DNA of 47,359 nucleotides from an uncultured Bacteroidota bacterium. GTDB taxonomy: Bacteria > Bacteroidota > Bacteroidia > Chitinophagales > Chitinophagaceae. The stretch spans positions 1-47,359 of the forward strand of contig CAIRYK010000054.1 in the NCBI GenBank assembly GCA_903882805.1. Direction: 5' to 3'. Shown piece after piece: positions 8,701-16,057 of the stretch. Each line of letters opens with the position of its first letter. Within the stretch, counting starts at the first letter, position 1. Below the pieces are notes generated by a model that worked only from the letters and a program-made list of their open reading frames with translations, was not told the origin of the DNA and searched no databases. The translations under genes were made by a program, and so were the position numbers.

Positions 8701-9343
8701 TATATTCGCAGGCTACTTCTACTTTAGTGTCGTTGATATACTGGTAGGCATAGGGCTTCATTTCTGTAACCTGACCCACCGTAGTGCTAATTACCAGATT
8801 GTGGTTTTTGATGCGTATATCGTCCTGTCCGTCAAATTTCATTTTTACCAGCGATGCATCGGCCTGCGGTTTTACAATCAGGTCGTACTCCATATTCCCT
8901 TTCGCCGACGATACATGCATATCTATGCCATCATACAGCTTGTTGTAGTTCACGCTACGCATGGGGTGAATCCCCGATTTCCAGCGCGACATATCGTTGC
9001 CCAGATAGTAATTGTAGTACACCTTCTGCGGCCGCTCGCCTACCAGCTCCGGTTTGCCGGCGCCCAAAAAGGTAACCTTGTACACATGAAACTTCAGGAT
9101 AGGCTTAACTCTTGTTTGCCCGTGGTGGTAATAGTCTACTTTGTAGTTATTATCTACGTCGGCCAGCACGTAGCGGAAGCCGTCGTTTTCTAGGCATACG
9201 GTACCGCCCTGAGTGGCGGCTTTATACCTGAACCAGTCGCCCCATTGTCCTTTATTCTCAATAAACTCAATAGGGGCCTGCGCAAAAGCGGTATGGACAA
9301 GCAACCCCATTAAGCACGACAGTAGTATATAGCGAGCCTTCAT
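5762..9343 (-). CDS. Large gliding-motility-associated T9SS cargo with beta-propeller and PKD domains
   Basis: The 1193-residue protein has a signal peptide (MKARYILLSCLMGLLVHTAFAQ). Residues about 25-240 form an N-terminal domain beginning APIEFIENKGQWGDWFRYKA. Next come SBBP-type repeats (patterns such as TYLGGAGNDHPHSMIVD and STYIGGTGHDG), likely a beta propeller, up to about 680. About four PKD domains follow (YVWNFGDGSPTVTTY, YKWFFGDGTSYTG, VLWLFGDGNSSTT, YLWEFGDNTTGTE). The end, GLPTAFSPNGDGENDILYVRG...FNRWGQLIFET, is the CHU_C/gliding-motility-associated type B sorting domain. It is therefore probably a surface adhesin or matrix protein secreted by T9SS, with the adjacent PorP/SprF protein as its dedicated partner. 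Confidence 0.92.
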   Translation of the reverse strand: MKARYILLSCLMGLLVHTAFAQAPIEFIENKGQWGDWFRYKAATQGGTVCLENDGFRYVLADVDNNYKVDYYHHGQTRVKPILKFHVYKVTFLGAGKPELVGERPQKVYYNYYLGNDMSRWKSGIHPMRSVNYNKLYDGIDMHVSSAKGNMEYDLIVKPQADASLVKMKFDGQDDIRIKNHNLVISTTVGQVTEMKPYAYQYINDTKVEVACEYKLKGNVLTFEFPKGYDHSQQLIIDPVVVLCTLTGSTADNWGFTATYDDAGNFYAGGLVNDLAYPGTHFPVSPGAFQTTFGGGLTYVDPATSQLWAYAADISIIKYDPTLRNRIYATYLGGAGNDHPHSMIVDGAQNLIVAGRTISTNYPVTSGAYQPTNRGGWDICLTKFNAAGSALLGSTYIGGTGHDGVNYDSTEYGYGELKYNYGDDARSEVQMDRYGNIFMAGCTNSTDFPVTSTALSASLSGLQDGVVFKFDPTLSSLQWSTYIGGTGSDAGYVLAFDTAHTSVYVGGGTNSRDFQTTPGTIHPSYQGGFADGFVMKFKNAPPYNLERSSYLGQNDYDQVYGIQVSSNNELYAMGQSLGGTFPVSVGVHSNPNSSQFVMKLDSNITTNLLSTVFGSGVSSRTNISPVAFLVDTCENVYISGWGGNLGIPGIASGECGGMEVSPDAEQPTTDGRDFYFIVFGPGLASLRYATYHGRNCSTLWEGEHVDGGTSRFAKQGIIYQGICANCGGTDVLSGACPDPFPTTTGVWSEVDSSRNCNEAALKINFNIGPVEAKVTAGPNTSGCAPLLVNFTNTSNNGLTYVWNFGDGSPTVTTYSTSHLFTTAGTYTVTLAAANSNACFKTNDTAYIIINVDTNVITPDFTCKVLDSCGPYVASFTNTSIDRIGTPTYKWFFGDGTSYTGVTPPDHNYPDTGRYTIMLIMSDPNACKSPDTTLREIHLYGLRVAGSFTIPDSLCLGSPFSPLPFTTNATSVLWLFGDGNSSTTTRPSYTFDSAGTYTVTFIVQNSGACNGADTIRQRITILSTPIANFSFVPVKAVINEPTVFTNLSKNAVRYLWEFGDNTTGTEVNPIHQYNKTGSYKVCLNAYNISNCPSKLCRMVPAEIQPIVGLPTAFSPNGDGENDILYVRGAAIKTLDLKIFNRWGQLIFETTSQDVGWDGTYNGQPQPVEAYGYVLNVSFIDSSVKQMKGNITLLR

Positions 9344-9445
9344 TAGTAAAGTTTAACAAATGTGATAGTAAATTTAAGCTATTTCAGATAACAAGACAGG
9401 AAATTAAATAAAAAAGTTAGGGAATATTAATTAATTGCAATGATT

Positions 9446-9493
9446 GCTCCGCCACCCGCAGTGGCAGCGGAGGGGCAGCAGACGCCGTGCGTC
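9446..9493. other. GC-rich hairpins upstream of cargo operon
   Basis: An imperfect hairpin (CTCCGC at 447-452 pairing with GCGGAG at 467-472 within 9447-9472, with CCAC/GTGG inside) is followed by GACGC CGT GCGTC (9481-9493). They stand out in AT-rich surroundings between the YkuK-like gene and the cargo operon and may end the former's transcript. Confidence 0.35.
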
Positions 9494-9586
9494 GCCGCAA
9501 GCAGCAGATTATCAAGTCATTAGCATACACGCTTAACTGCTCATTTCATTACCCGAAACAGCGGACTAACAGGCGCGGCAGTAGTA

Positions 9587-10060
9587 TTAATTCACCATTT
9601 TATCGGCGCAGCAGCTACTGGCAAAGGCATCTGGTTTGGCTTTAAATGCATAGCCCATACCTAGTATGTAGCCCATAGCTTCGCGCAGCGCCTCGTTACT
9701 TTTAAACTGCGGATTGGTGTTGATATCGGCATGCACCTCCATATCTACATCGTAGCGGTGAAACAAGTCGCACAGTTCGTAGGCTATTTCTATGCTGCGC
9801 GCCACCTCCATCAGCATACGCTCTTTAATGGTGTAGGGTTGTTTTGTCCGGTCGGCGCTTACAAACATAAATCCGCCATGTTTTTCGCGCAAAAACACAA
9901 TAACAGTGGCAAAATCGGTTTCTGCATGCCGCACCTGCGAATCTGTGCCTATACACACTTTCAGCCGGTAGCCTGCCTTTGTTTCCCGCACAATAGCTTC
10001 TTCTACAGCCTCTCTTACGGGTATTCTCAGTGGTTCGCCGTTAAATTTCCGCCATAGCAT
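9587..10060 (-). CDS. YkuK-family RNase H-like protein (DUF458)
   Basis: The 157-residue protein has the pattern of the YkuK/DUF458 family: KVCIGTDSQVRHAETDFATVIVF at about 34-57 and MEVHADINTNPQFKSNE at about 106-122. These carry conserved aspartates in an RNase H-like fold. A nuclease or nucleic-acid role is suggested by the fold; in Bacillus the homologue is poorly defined. It stands alone, with gaps on both sides. The C-terminus ASSCCADKMVN holds a cysteine pair. Confidence 0.8.
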   Translation of the reverse strand: MLWRKFNGEPLRIPVREAVEEAIVRETKAGYRLKVCIGTDSQVRHAETDFATVIVFLREKHGGFMFVSADRTKQPYTIKERMLMEVARSIEIAYELCDLFHRYDVDMEVHADINTNPQFKSNEALREAMGYILGMGYAFKAKPDAFASSCCADKMVN

Positions 10061-10474
10061 AAGTATCTATTTTAGTAACACTAAAGGTACCCACTATTAT
10101 GTTACCGAAAAATTATCAGTGTATTAATCAAATATAAACTGCACAGGATATTAACATTCTGAATAATAGGCTACAATTCGGGCATTTTACGGTAATGTAC
10201 TTGTACACTCGTTAAAATCGCATTATGTTCAATAAGGGTATTTTGCAGATTACGGCCCTACAGAACGCCGCGCCTACAAACATATAATTGCTACAAAACT
10301 TAAACTCCTAACAGGATCTTTATTTGGATCTGCGCTGTGCGACCTCAATCAGCAATTGAATAAATGCGCCATCCCAATCATACCTACAGGCGGAGTAAAA
10401 GTTCAGATAAAACAACAATGGCTACAACTCTGTGAGAAGTGTAGCCATTTTGCTGTTGCATTATTTTATTAATG
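10061..10474. other. Intergenic region with degraded repeat
   Basis: No gene is visible. The section 10256-10317 (CCTACAGAACGCCGCGCC ... CTACAAAACTTAAACTCCTAACAGGATC) resembles the reverse complement of the repeat at 343-411 and looks like a decayed copy. The rest is AT-rich sequence, and the TonB-gene terminator lies at its right end. Confidence 0.55.
10417..10449 (-). terminator. Terminator after TonB receptor gene
   Basis: AATGGCTACA and TGTAGCCATT form a perfect 10-bp stem with a small CTC/GAG stem in the loop. On the minus strand it is followed by GTTGTTTTATC. It lies 26 nt after the receptor's stop codon. Confidence 0.6.
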
Positions 10475-12910
10475 CTAAAATTCTACTATAAAGCCTATTG
10501 TAGGCAATACGCGTGCGCTCGAGTTGTCGAGCAATAACGGTATTGCATTACTACCATCGGCTTTAAGCGCTTTGCCGTCGGTAGTTTCAAATGCTTTGTT
10601 GTCGGCTGTGCGCTTGAAGGTAAATGTGGGTGATGCAGGCTGTTTGGCGGCATAAGCATTGCTCAGATCCAGATACACATCCAGCGTCCATTTCTTGTAG
10701 TTCCATTTTTTGTCCAGGCGTATGTCCATTGCGTTGAAGTTGCCCAAACGCAGTGTGTTGTACTTGGTATAGTCTATCAAGCCCGTGCCCAACACATTGT
10801 AGTTGGCCTGCGATGCCGCCATGTCGAATGGCGTGTAGGGCGCGCCGCCCTGATAGCGGAATTTTACGCCCAGCTCTATATTGCGCTTAAACTTATACCC
10901 GCCAATGAACGACAGCAGACTTCCGTTGTCCCAGGAGGCAGGCAGGTAGCCGCCCTTAATGTCGGTAAACTCGCTTTTGTAGTAGGTATAAGAGAGTATT
11001 ACAAAGAAATTTTTCGTGAGCTTTTGCTGAAACTGAAACTCTGCGCCATAAGCCCTACCCTTGCCTGTAGACGATACCGCCTCGTTGCCCAACACATTGA
11101 AATCTCCGCCCTTGTTAGCCAGCGACACCCCGTCGCGCAGCGATACAGGGTAGTTTTCGTAAAGCTTATAAAATCCTTCCAGCGTAAACCTTGCGCCCTG
11201 CCATTTAGGCAAATACTCAAAACCCGCTACGTAGTGGTCGGCTTGTATGTACTTAGTTCCTTTGTTCAGGTAGTTGCCTGCGGTATCGGTAAAGCCAAGT
11301 AAGGTGTAGGTGGGTATCTTGAAATAGCGACCAAAAGATGCGTTGAACTTCAACGCCTGCGTAATGCTCCATGATGCCGATGCTCTTGGCGACAATTGCT
11401 TGGCAATATTGTTGCCATCGGTCATAAAGGTGTTGCCATCGGTGCGCACACCCACCGACAAAGCCAGCTTGCGGTCGAAGAAGTTGCCGGTCAGTTGCCC
11501 GAAGAAACCATACTTCAGGAAGTTGATTGCTGTAGAGCTCTGCACATTTATTGCCGGGCTTATTACAGTGCCCGTACTGTCGGTAGCGGCCGCGCGTATT
11601 TGTGCAAAAAACTCGTTTTTATAGTCGTCATACTGCGCCATGGCGCCTACGCTATAGCTCCACCAGTCTTTAAAATGGTTGTATTCGTAGCGCAGCTTGT
11701 TCTCAGCCTCAGTCGATTTTATTTTCAGCGTACGTTCTGCCTCTACCGGATTCTGGTTGTCGAGGTATTTATCCAGTTGGTTGTTCAGCATATTGCGGCT
11801 AAAGGTCAGGTTCCAGAACCCCTTGTCTACAGTTTTGCGTAGCGCATAGCCGTTGGTATAGCTCCACTGATTGATGAGCGGATTGGAGTGGAGTATGTAC
11901 ACATTTTCGGGTGTAAGGTTTTTAGGCGTTATAAACGAGAATTTGTCTATTGCGCCAATGCCCAACGTGTAGAAAGTGAGTTTTTTATTGATTTTGTAGT
12001 TGATCTTGTACTGGAAATCCCAATAGGAAGGCTGTATAGGTATTTGCAACGCCTGAAACAGGAATTGGAGATACGACTTTCTTGCCGACGCCTGAAAAGT
12101 GATCTTGTTGTTGATAGGGCCGTCGGCCGAATAGGCCAGTTCGGTAGCGCTGAGGCGAAAGTTGCTTTGCACTTTTTTAGGGTTGGCCTCGCGCTGTTTA
12201 AGCTGCAGCACGCCCGACAGCGGATTATCGTACTTGGCGGGGAATGCGCTGGTATAGAGGTTTACATCTTCTATAAACGATATGTTGATGATACCGGTAG
12301 GGCCGCCCGCCGAACCCTGCGTAGCAAAGTGATTGATAACCGGCACTTCTATGCCATCAAGGTAGTACACATTTTCGTTTGGCGCGCCGCCGCGAATGAT
12401 GATGTCGTTGCGGTAGCCGCCCACCGAACCCGATGTGCCGCCCACGCCCGGAAACGCCTGTATTACCCTTGAGACATCGAAGTTGCCGCCCGGATTGCTT
12501 TTTATTTCCTGCGCCGATAACGACTGTAGCGACAGCGGCGTTTCTGCGCTTTTCGCAAACGGATTTTTACGCACCACTATTTCTTTTAGCTCGGTAGTTT
12601 TACCGCTCTCCATATCCACGGTAATCACCTGCGCATTACCGGTAGACACTACAATGTTGTAAATGATGGCTGTTTCGTAGCCTATGCTCTGGGCTTTAAG
12701 GTTGTACGATTTTGCAGGAATATCTGTTATTTCAAACCTACCGTCGGTGTCCGATACCGCTCCCAGCGTAGTGCCCTCCAGTATTATGGCCGCGCCTATC
12801 ACCGGCATTTCCGTTTTTTTGTCGCGTACCCTACCGCTTATTTTTCCAGTTTGCGCCATGGCGGCCGCGCTTATAAGCAGTAATACCAATAAAATAAAGT
12901 TCCTTTTCAT
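10475..12910 (-). CDS. TonB-dependent outer-membrane receptor with carboxypeptidase-regulatory domain
   Basis: The 811-residue protein has a signal peptide (KRNFILLVLLLISAAAMAQ). A CarboxypepD_reg-like domain follows at about 22-105 (GKISGRVRDKKTEMPVIGAA...ITDIPAKSYNLKAQSIGYE), then a plug at about 120-230 (DVSRVIQAFPGVGGTSGSVGGYRNDIIIRGGAPNENVYYLDG) and a 22-stranded barrel to the C-terminus (LPTIGFIVEF, ending in an aromatic residue as outer-membrane proteins do). It would import a substrate with energy from TonB-ExbBD. There is no SusD homologue next to it, so it is not a classic polysaccharide locus; the substrate cannot be read from the sequence. Confidence 0.93.
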   Translation of the reverse strand: MKRNFILLVLLLISAAAMAQTGKISGRVRDKKTEMPVIGAAIILEGTTLGAVSDTDGRFEITDIPAKSYNLKAQSIGYETAIIYNIVVSTGNAQVITVDMESGKTTELKEIVVRKNPFAKSAETPLSLQSLSAQEIKSNPGGNFDVSRVIQAFPGVGGTSGSVGGYRNDIIIRGGAPNENVYYLDGIEVPVINHFATQGSAGGPTGIINISFIEDVNLYTSAFPAKYDNPLSGVLQLKQREANPKKVQSNFRLSATELAYSADGPINNKITFQASARKSYLQFLFQALQIPIQPSYWDFQYKINYKINKKLTFYTLGIGAIDKFSFITPKNLTPENVYILHSNPLINQWSYTNGYALRKTVDKGFWNLTFSRNMLNNQLDKYLDNQNPVEAERTLKIKSTEAENKLRYEYNHFKDWWSYSVGAMAQYDDYKNEFFAQIRAAATDSTGTVISPAINVQSSTAINFLKYGFFGQLTGNFFDRKLALSVGVRTDGNTFMTDGNNIAKQLSPRASASWSITQALKFNASFGRYFKIPTYTLLGFTDTAGNYLNKGTKYIQADHYVAGFEYLPKWQGARFTLEGFYKLYENYPVSLRDGVSLANKGGDFNVLGNEAVSSTGKGRAYGAEFQFQQKLTKNFFVILSYTYYKSEFTDIKGGYLPASWDNGSLLSFIGGYKFKRNIELGVKFRYQGGAPYTPFDMAASQANYNVLGTGLIDYTKYNTLRLGNFNAMDIRLDKKWNYKKWTLDVYLDLSNAYAAKQPASPTFTFKRTADNKAFETTDGKALKADGSNAIPLLLDNSSARVLPTIGFIVEF

Positions 12911-12930
12911 ACCCAGTCGTTTTCCGGTTG

Positions 12931-12938
12931 CAAAAGTA
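12931..12938 (-). promoter_or_regulatory. Candidate -7 element for TonB receptor
   Basis: The minus strand reads TACTTTTG, an exact TAnnTTTG match, 20 nt before the start codon. A convincing -33 TTTG was not found. Confidence 0.35.
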
Positions 12939-12990
12939 TTGATTGATAATGCGTTATTTCATTGATTCGCTTTATTTACTTATAGACCCG

Positions 12991-13989
12991 CTATCTCGGT
13001 AGCCCATCAGGGAAGTGAATATCGGCATAGCGCTTTACCACCGCTATAATAAAACGCTTCAGGTAGGTCTCGCTCAAAAACACATTCGACCAGTTGTGGA
13101 ACCGCCGGCACTGCACACCGAGGTAGAAGAAATACATACTAACGCCCAGCATAGGCAGTAGCCTCTTTTCTTCGGCAGTGAGCGGCGTTACCGACTCATA
13201 ACCGTCCATAAACGCCTGCAGTTTGGTCGCACATTCGGCGTCTACCCGCTCCACGTAATAGAGTTGCAGCATGTAGTAGGCCACATCGGCACACAGTCAG
13301 CCATTGCCGCAAAAGTCAAAATCGAATATGGTGGGCTGTCCGGCTTCATCTACATTCATATTGTCAAACCACATATCGAGATGCACTGCACCGGTGCGCA
13401 ACTGAGTGGTGTCGGCTTTAGCCCACTCACTAAGCAGTAACTTGTGGGTAGTTTGCAGGTATTCCAGCTCGGGGCATGGTTTTGAAAAAAATGCGGTAAT
13501 ATCGGCCATTGGCTGGATCAGCACGGTATCGGCAGTATAGTTGGTCCTGTTTAAGCTAAAGCCCTCAGTAACTTTATGTAGCTGCGCTATGGACACGCCT
13601 GCATTGTAGTGCTGCTCGGGTGTAAAGTTGTGTATTTTGTCGCCGGGCGCATAGCTAAACAATACTGCATACCTCAGCCCTTCGGGCGCATCCAGCATTT
13701 GTATGTATCCGCCCTTGGCATCGCCCACGGGATACGACACCCGGATACCGGCATCGCGTAAGGCTATCAGTAGCCGCAACTCTTCCTCTATTTCGTTAAG
13801 CGTACGCCAGCCCAAGCTGTAAACCCGCAACACATACTGCCCTCCCGCATACCGTACGCTATAAGTGTCGTTTACCCCCGACCTGATAATAGCGCACACT
13901 ACCGGCCGCTGCAATGCATAGGTATCGCCCACATACTGCGCCAGGTGCGTCGCCGATAGCATACTGCAAGTAACCGGAAAATGACTCAT
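12991..13989 (-). pseudogene. Phosphotransferase (APH/SrkA-like kinase) interrupted by in-frame TGA
   Basis: Reading from ATG at 13989 (MSHFPVTCSMLSATHLAQ), one frame runs to a stop at 12991 with a single TGA at codon 230 or so (13297-13299). The N-terminal part has kinase-like motifs: SVRYAGGQYVLRVYS with the nucleotide lysine/arginine region, AVHLDMWFDNMN (catalytic loop, HxDxxxxN) and IFDFDFCGNG (metal-binding DFD). The frame then reads stop-L-C-A-D-V-A-Y-Y-M-L-Q. Family members commonly have GNGW at this place, so TGA probably replaces TGG. The downstream part (to LPDGLPR) keeps the helical C-terminal subdomain. It is either a very young pseudogene, a sequencing error, or a read-through case. 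The substrate (homoserine, choline, Ser/Thr or sugar) is unknown. Longer upstream starts to 14103 exist but lack family-like sequence. Confidence 0.75.
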
Positions 13990-14112
13990 AAGAAAAGATT
14001 GACGCGCTACAGGAAACAAATAACGCCGGTAAATGTAGCCAATAGCGGCGAGCGTAGGTAATGTAGGGTTTGTTGTATAGCAAGATGAGTAGCATTTATA
14101 CATCCCGCGCCA

Positions 14113-14298
14113 ATGACTGTAATAGAATTAGACAACTCCATTAACGAAACCCCGCACTTAATGAGCAACGAACATAATCAGAAATAGCTTGTTGAAGCAA
14201 TAGCAGAGCTGCACTCTGGGGTTTCCGTACATCGCCGGGTAATAGAAATTAATGGAATTGGTTTGGCAGACACCCGTTTGGAAAGACTATCTGTGTAG
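14113..14298 (+). pseudogene. Possible remnant of a small gene with one in-frame TAG
   Basis: From ATG at 14113 the frame reads MTVIELDNSINETPHLMSNE then HNQK, a TAG (14185-14187), and 36 further codons (LVEAIAELHSGVSVHRR...) to TAG at 14296. The translation has the balance of a real amphipathic protein, and the interrupting stop is single. I do not recognise the family. It could equally be chance in a 257-nt gap between opposite-strand genes. Confidence 0.25.
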
Positions 14299-14310
14299 GA
14301 TACACATCAT

Positions 14311-14342
14311 TACAAATGCCGCCTGCACATACGGCATTTGTA
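14311..14342 (-). terminator. 11-bp perfect hairpin after DUF6069 gene
   Basis: TACAAATGCCG and CGGCATTTGTA pair perfectly over a 10-nt loop, 18 nt after the stop of the minus-strand membrane protein. There is no long T run, so this is a probable 3' end stabiliser or factor-assisted terminator. Confidence 0.5.
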
Positions 14343-14360
14343 CTAACAGTTATAACCTGA

Positions 14361-14771
14361 TTAATTGTTTTTAGCAATTGCGCGCTTGATGAATACATAC
14401 AAGAAGGCTACAATAACCACATGCATCAGATTGAGCGCAAGCGCATAGCCCACCGTTACGCCCTTAATACCCAGAAATGGATTAGCGAACGAAAGCGCCA
14501 ACAGAACAGCGGATAGGATCATGAAATTCTTGAATCCGTTCTTGGTATACTTTTCCATCAGAAAAAACACCATGCTTGCCACCAGCGTAGGTAGGGTACT
14601 GGATATGATAATGGGCACAATGGTAAGCGGCTGATTTGGCTGAATGAATATGGAATCTTTAATAATACCTGCGCCGTGAAAAGCAAGAAATAGCGCTGCG
14701 TTTACAGCTATCGACGCGCCCGCTGCCATAGCTCCTGCGCCAATTGATTGTTTAAAATTGAGTTTGTTCAT
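14361..14771 (-). CDS. Small four-helix membrane protein, DUF6069-like
   Basis: The 136-residue protein has four predicted membrane segments (about 10-32, 50-70, 82-100 and 107-130). The arrangement GAGAMAAGASIAVNAALFLAF, then LTIVPIIISSTLPTLVASMVFFLME, then the last two helices matches DUF6069 proteins. The biochemical function is unknown. It lies 82 nt downstream of marR on the same strand, and that gap contains two copies of the palindrome found in the marR promoter. A MarR-controlled membrane stress or efflux-related role is therefore inferred. Confidence 0.7.
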   Translation of the reverse strand: MNKLNFKQSIGAGAMAAGASIAVNAALFLAFHGAGIIKDSIFIQPNQPLTIVPIIISSTLPTLVASMVFFLMEKYTKNGFKNFMILSAVLLALSFANPFLGIKGVTVGYALALNLMHVVIVAFLYVFIKRAIAKNN

Positions 14772-14808
14772 CGTTTGGTTGTTTTAGTTGTTTATGATTT
14801 GTTTTTTA

Positions 14809-14835
14809 TTGTAGGTACTTTGTTTGTATGTACAA
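14809..14835. promoter_or_regulatory. Two MarR operator-like palindromes before DUF6069 gene
   Basis: TTGTATGTACAA (14824-14835) is a perfect TTGTA/TACAA palindrome around two bases. TTGTAGGTACTT (14809-14820) matches in ten of twelve positions and repeats the core of the site inside the marR promoter. The centres are 15 bp apart. Confidence 0.6.
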
Positions 14836-14853
14836 TTATTAGGACAAATTTTT

Positions 14854-15306
14854 TTAACTCCGCAATTCGTCCAGCCACTCATTCATTAGTCGGGCTTTTT
14901 CATCATTAAAATGCTTGAATTTCAATTGTTCCGGAAATGGCGCAGCGTCAATTTCGGCAAGCAGCGCCAGGCCTTTATCGGTAATGCAAATATTCACTAA
15001 CCTCCTATCGTTTTTATCTTCCGTCCGGCTAACGAGGTCTTTTTCTACAAGCTTGTCTACTATTCGCGTTGCATTCGACGATTTGTCTATCATACGTTGT
15101 GTTATTTCCTGATTGCAATAACTTTCGGGATGACGACCGCGCAGTATACGCAATACATTAAACTGATGATGCGAAAGTCCGTAGGGTTTAAGCCGGTCGG
15201 CAAACACCGTATTGAACCAACCGCTGGTAAAGGCTATATTCAGTGCCAGTTTCTGTATTTCGCTCGTAAATGGCTTCGTCTGCTTTATCTCGTCTTCTAA
15301 TCGCAC
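14854..15306 (-). CDS. MarR-family transcriptional regulator
   Basis: The 150-residue protein has the MarR winged helix-turn-helix (about 45-115): LSHHQFNVLRILRGRHPESY, then ITQRMIDKSSNATRIVDKLVEK (recognition region) and SRTEDKNDRRLVNICITDKG (wing with the DxRxxxxxLT-type motif). The flanking helices form the dimer. The start is GTG at 15306; nothing closer to the promoter is available. The -7 box ends 16 nt before it, giving a very short leader. The operator-like palindrome between its -33 and -7 boxes suggests self-repression. The ligand is unknown. Confidence 0.88.
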   Translation of the reverse strand: MRLEDEIKQTKPFTSEIQKLALNIAFTSGWFNTVFADRLKPYGLSHHQFNVLRILRGRHPESYCNQEITQRMIDKSSNATRIVDKLVEKDLVSRTEDKNDRRLVNICITDKGLALLAEIDAAPFPEQLKFKHFNDEKARLMNEWLDELRS

Positions 15307-15322
15307 CCTATAGACTTTGATA

Positions 15323-15352
15323 CAAAGCTACTTATTTAATTGTAGGTACAAA
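15323..15352 (-). promoter_or_regulatory. marR promoter with embedded operator
   Basis: On the minus strand TTTG (15349-15352), an 18-nt spacer and TAGCTTTG (15323-15330) fully match the Bacteroidota sigma consensus TTTG-N17-23-TAnnTTTG. The palindrome TTGTAGGTACAA (15340-15351) overlaps the -33 box and spacer, where a bound dimer would block RNA polymerase. Confidence 0.7.
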
Positions 15353-15550
15353 CAATTTCGAGCATAGATTTTAATAATAGATGCATCAACGCCAACTGCG
15401 TAGCGGATATACAATTGTGACATTTTCCTGAAATAAACAATGATTAAAAACATTTTTTATACCTGAAAACTGCCGCCAAACTAACCTACCTTTATATAAC
15501 AGTCCGGTTGTAATGCCGGAGCCATTATAATAATCACTAAAAACTAAAAA

Positions 15551-15937
15551 ATGAACACACACAAGCGTTTAGGTATATGGATGGACCATGCCAGTGCACA
15601 CATTATGCCGCTTACTGCAGGCGATATGGCAACTGAAGTTGTGGAATCTGGTTTTACACAAGAACTTAAAGAAGATACACTGGACAATAGCGAAACCCAT
15701 ATGCACAATGCCGAGCAGCATTTGCACCATGCCTACTACAAAAAACTGGGCGCCATAATAAAAGACTATACCGATGTGTTGCTGTTTGGCCCAACAAAAG
15801 CTAAAGAAGAACTATACAATATTCTGAAAGCCGACCACCTGTTTGAAAAAATAGACATTGTGGTGAAACATGCCGACAAAATGACCGACAATCAGCAGCA
15901 TGCTTTTGTTAGAGAATACTTTCAGCATAAACTGTAA
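15551..15937 (+). CDS. eRF1-domain-like conserved small protein
   Basis: The 128-residue protein starts KRLGIWMDHASAHIMPL and later has DVLLFGPTKAKEELYNIL and KMTDNQQHAFVREYF. The pattern (a strand carrying a small-residue motif, an acidic/histidine-rich middle, then LLFGP..AK.EL) resembles the central domain of eRF1-like bacterial proteins found in many Bacteroidota as stand-alone short proteins. A link to ribosomes or RNA is only a family-level suggestion. The middle (about 45-60) is histidine-rich (THMHNAEQHLHHAYY). It is monocistronic, with a TCCGG/CCGGA hairpin (15502-15520) in the leader. Confidence 0.6.
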   Translation: MNTHKRLGIWMDHASAHIMPLTAGDMATEVVESGFTQELKEDTLDNSETHMHNAEQHLHHAYYKKLGAIIKDYTDVLLFGPTKAKEELYNILKADHLFEKIDIVVKHADKMTDNQQHAFVREYFQHKL

Positions 15938-15994
15938 ACAACTGGCAGCTGTGCTTACAGCGCCGTCAGGTTATCAAAAAATGCCTGAAATAAC

Positions 15995-16038
15995 AGATAG
16001 TCCATAGTACGATGCATAACCGCAACTATGGACTATCT
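15995..16038. terminator. 14-bp perfect inverted repeat between convergent genes
   Basis: AGATAGTCCATAGT (15995-16008) and its exact reverse complement (16025-16038) flank a 16-nt loop and are followed on the plus strand by ATTTTAAA. It can end transcripts from both sides. Each arm equals one unit of the tandem array at 20644-20713. Confidence 0.65.
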
Positions 16039-16057
16039 ATTTTAAACTACAAACAAT

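Noticed and set aside
13297..13299. Genome-wide recoding of UGA as tryptophan
   Set aside because: Other genes here (for example the cargo gene ending at 5762) terminate with TGA at the expected end, so recoding would extend them.
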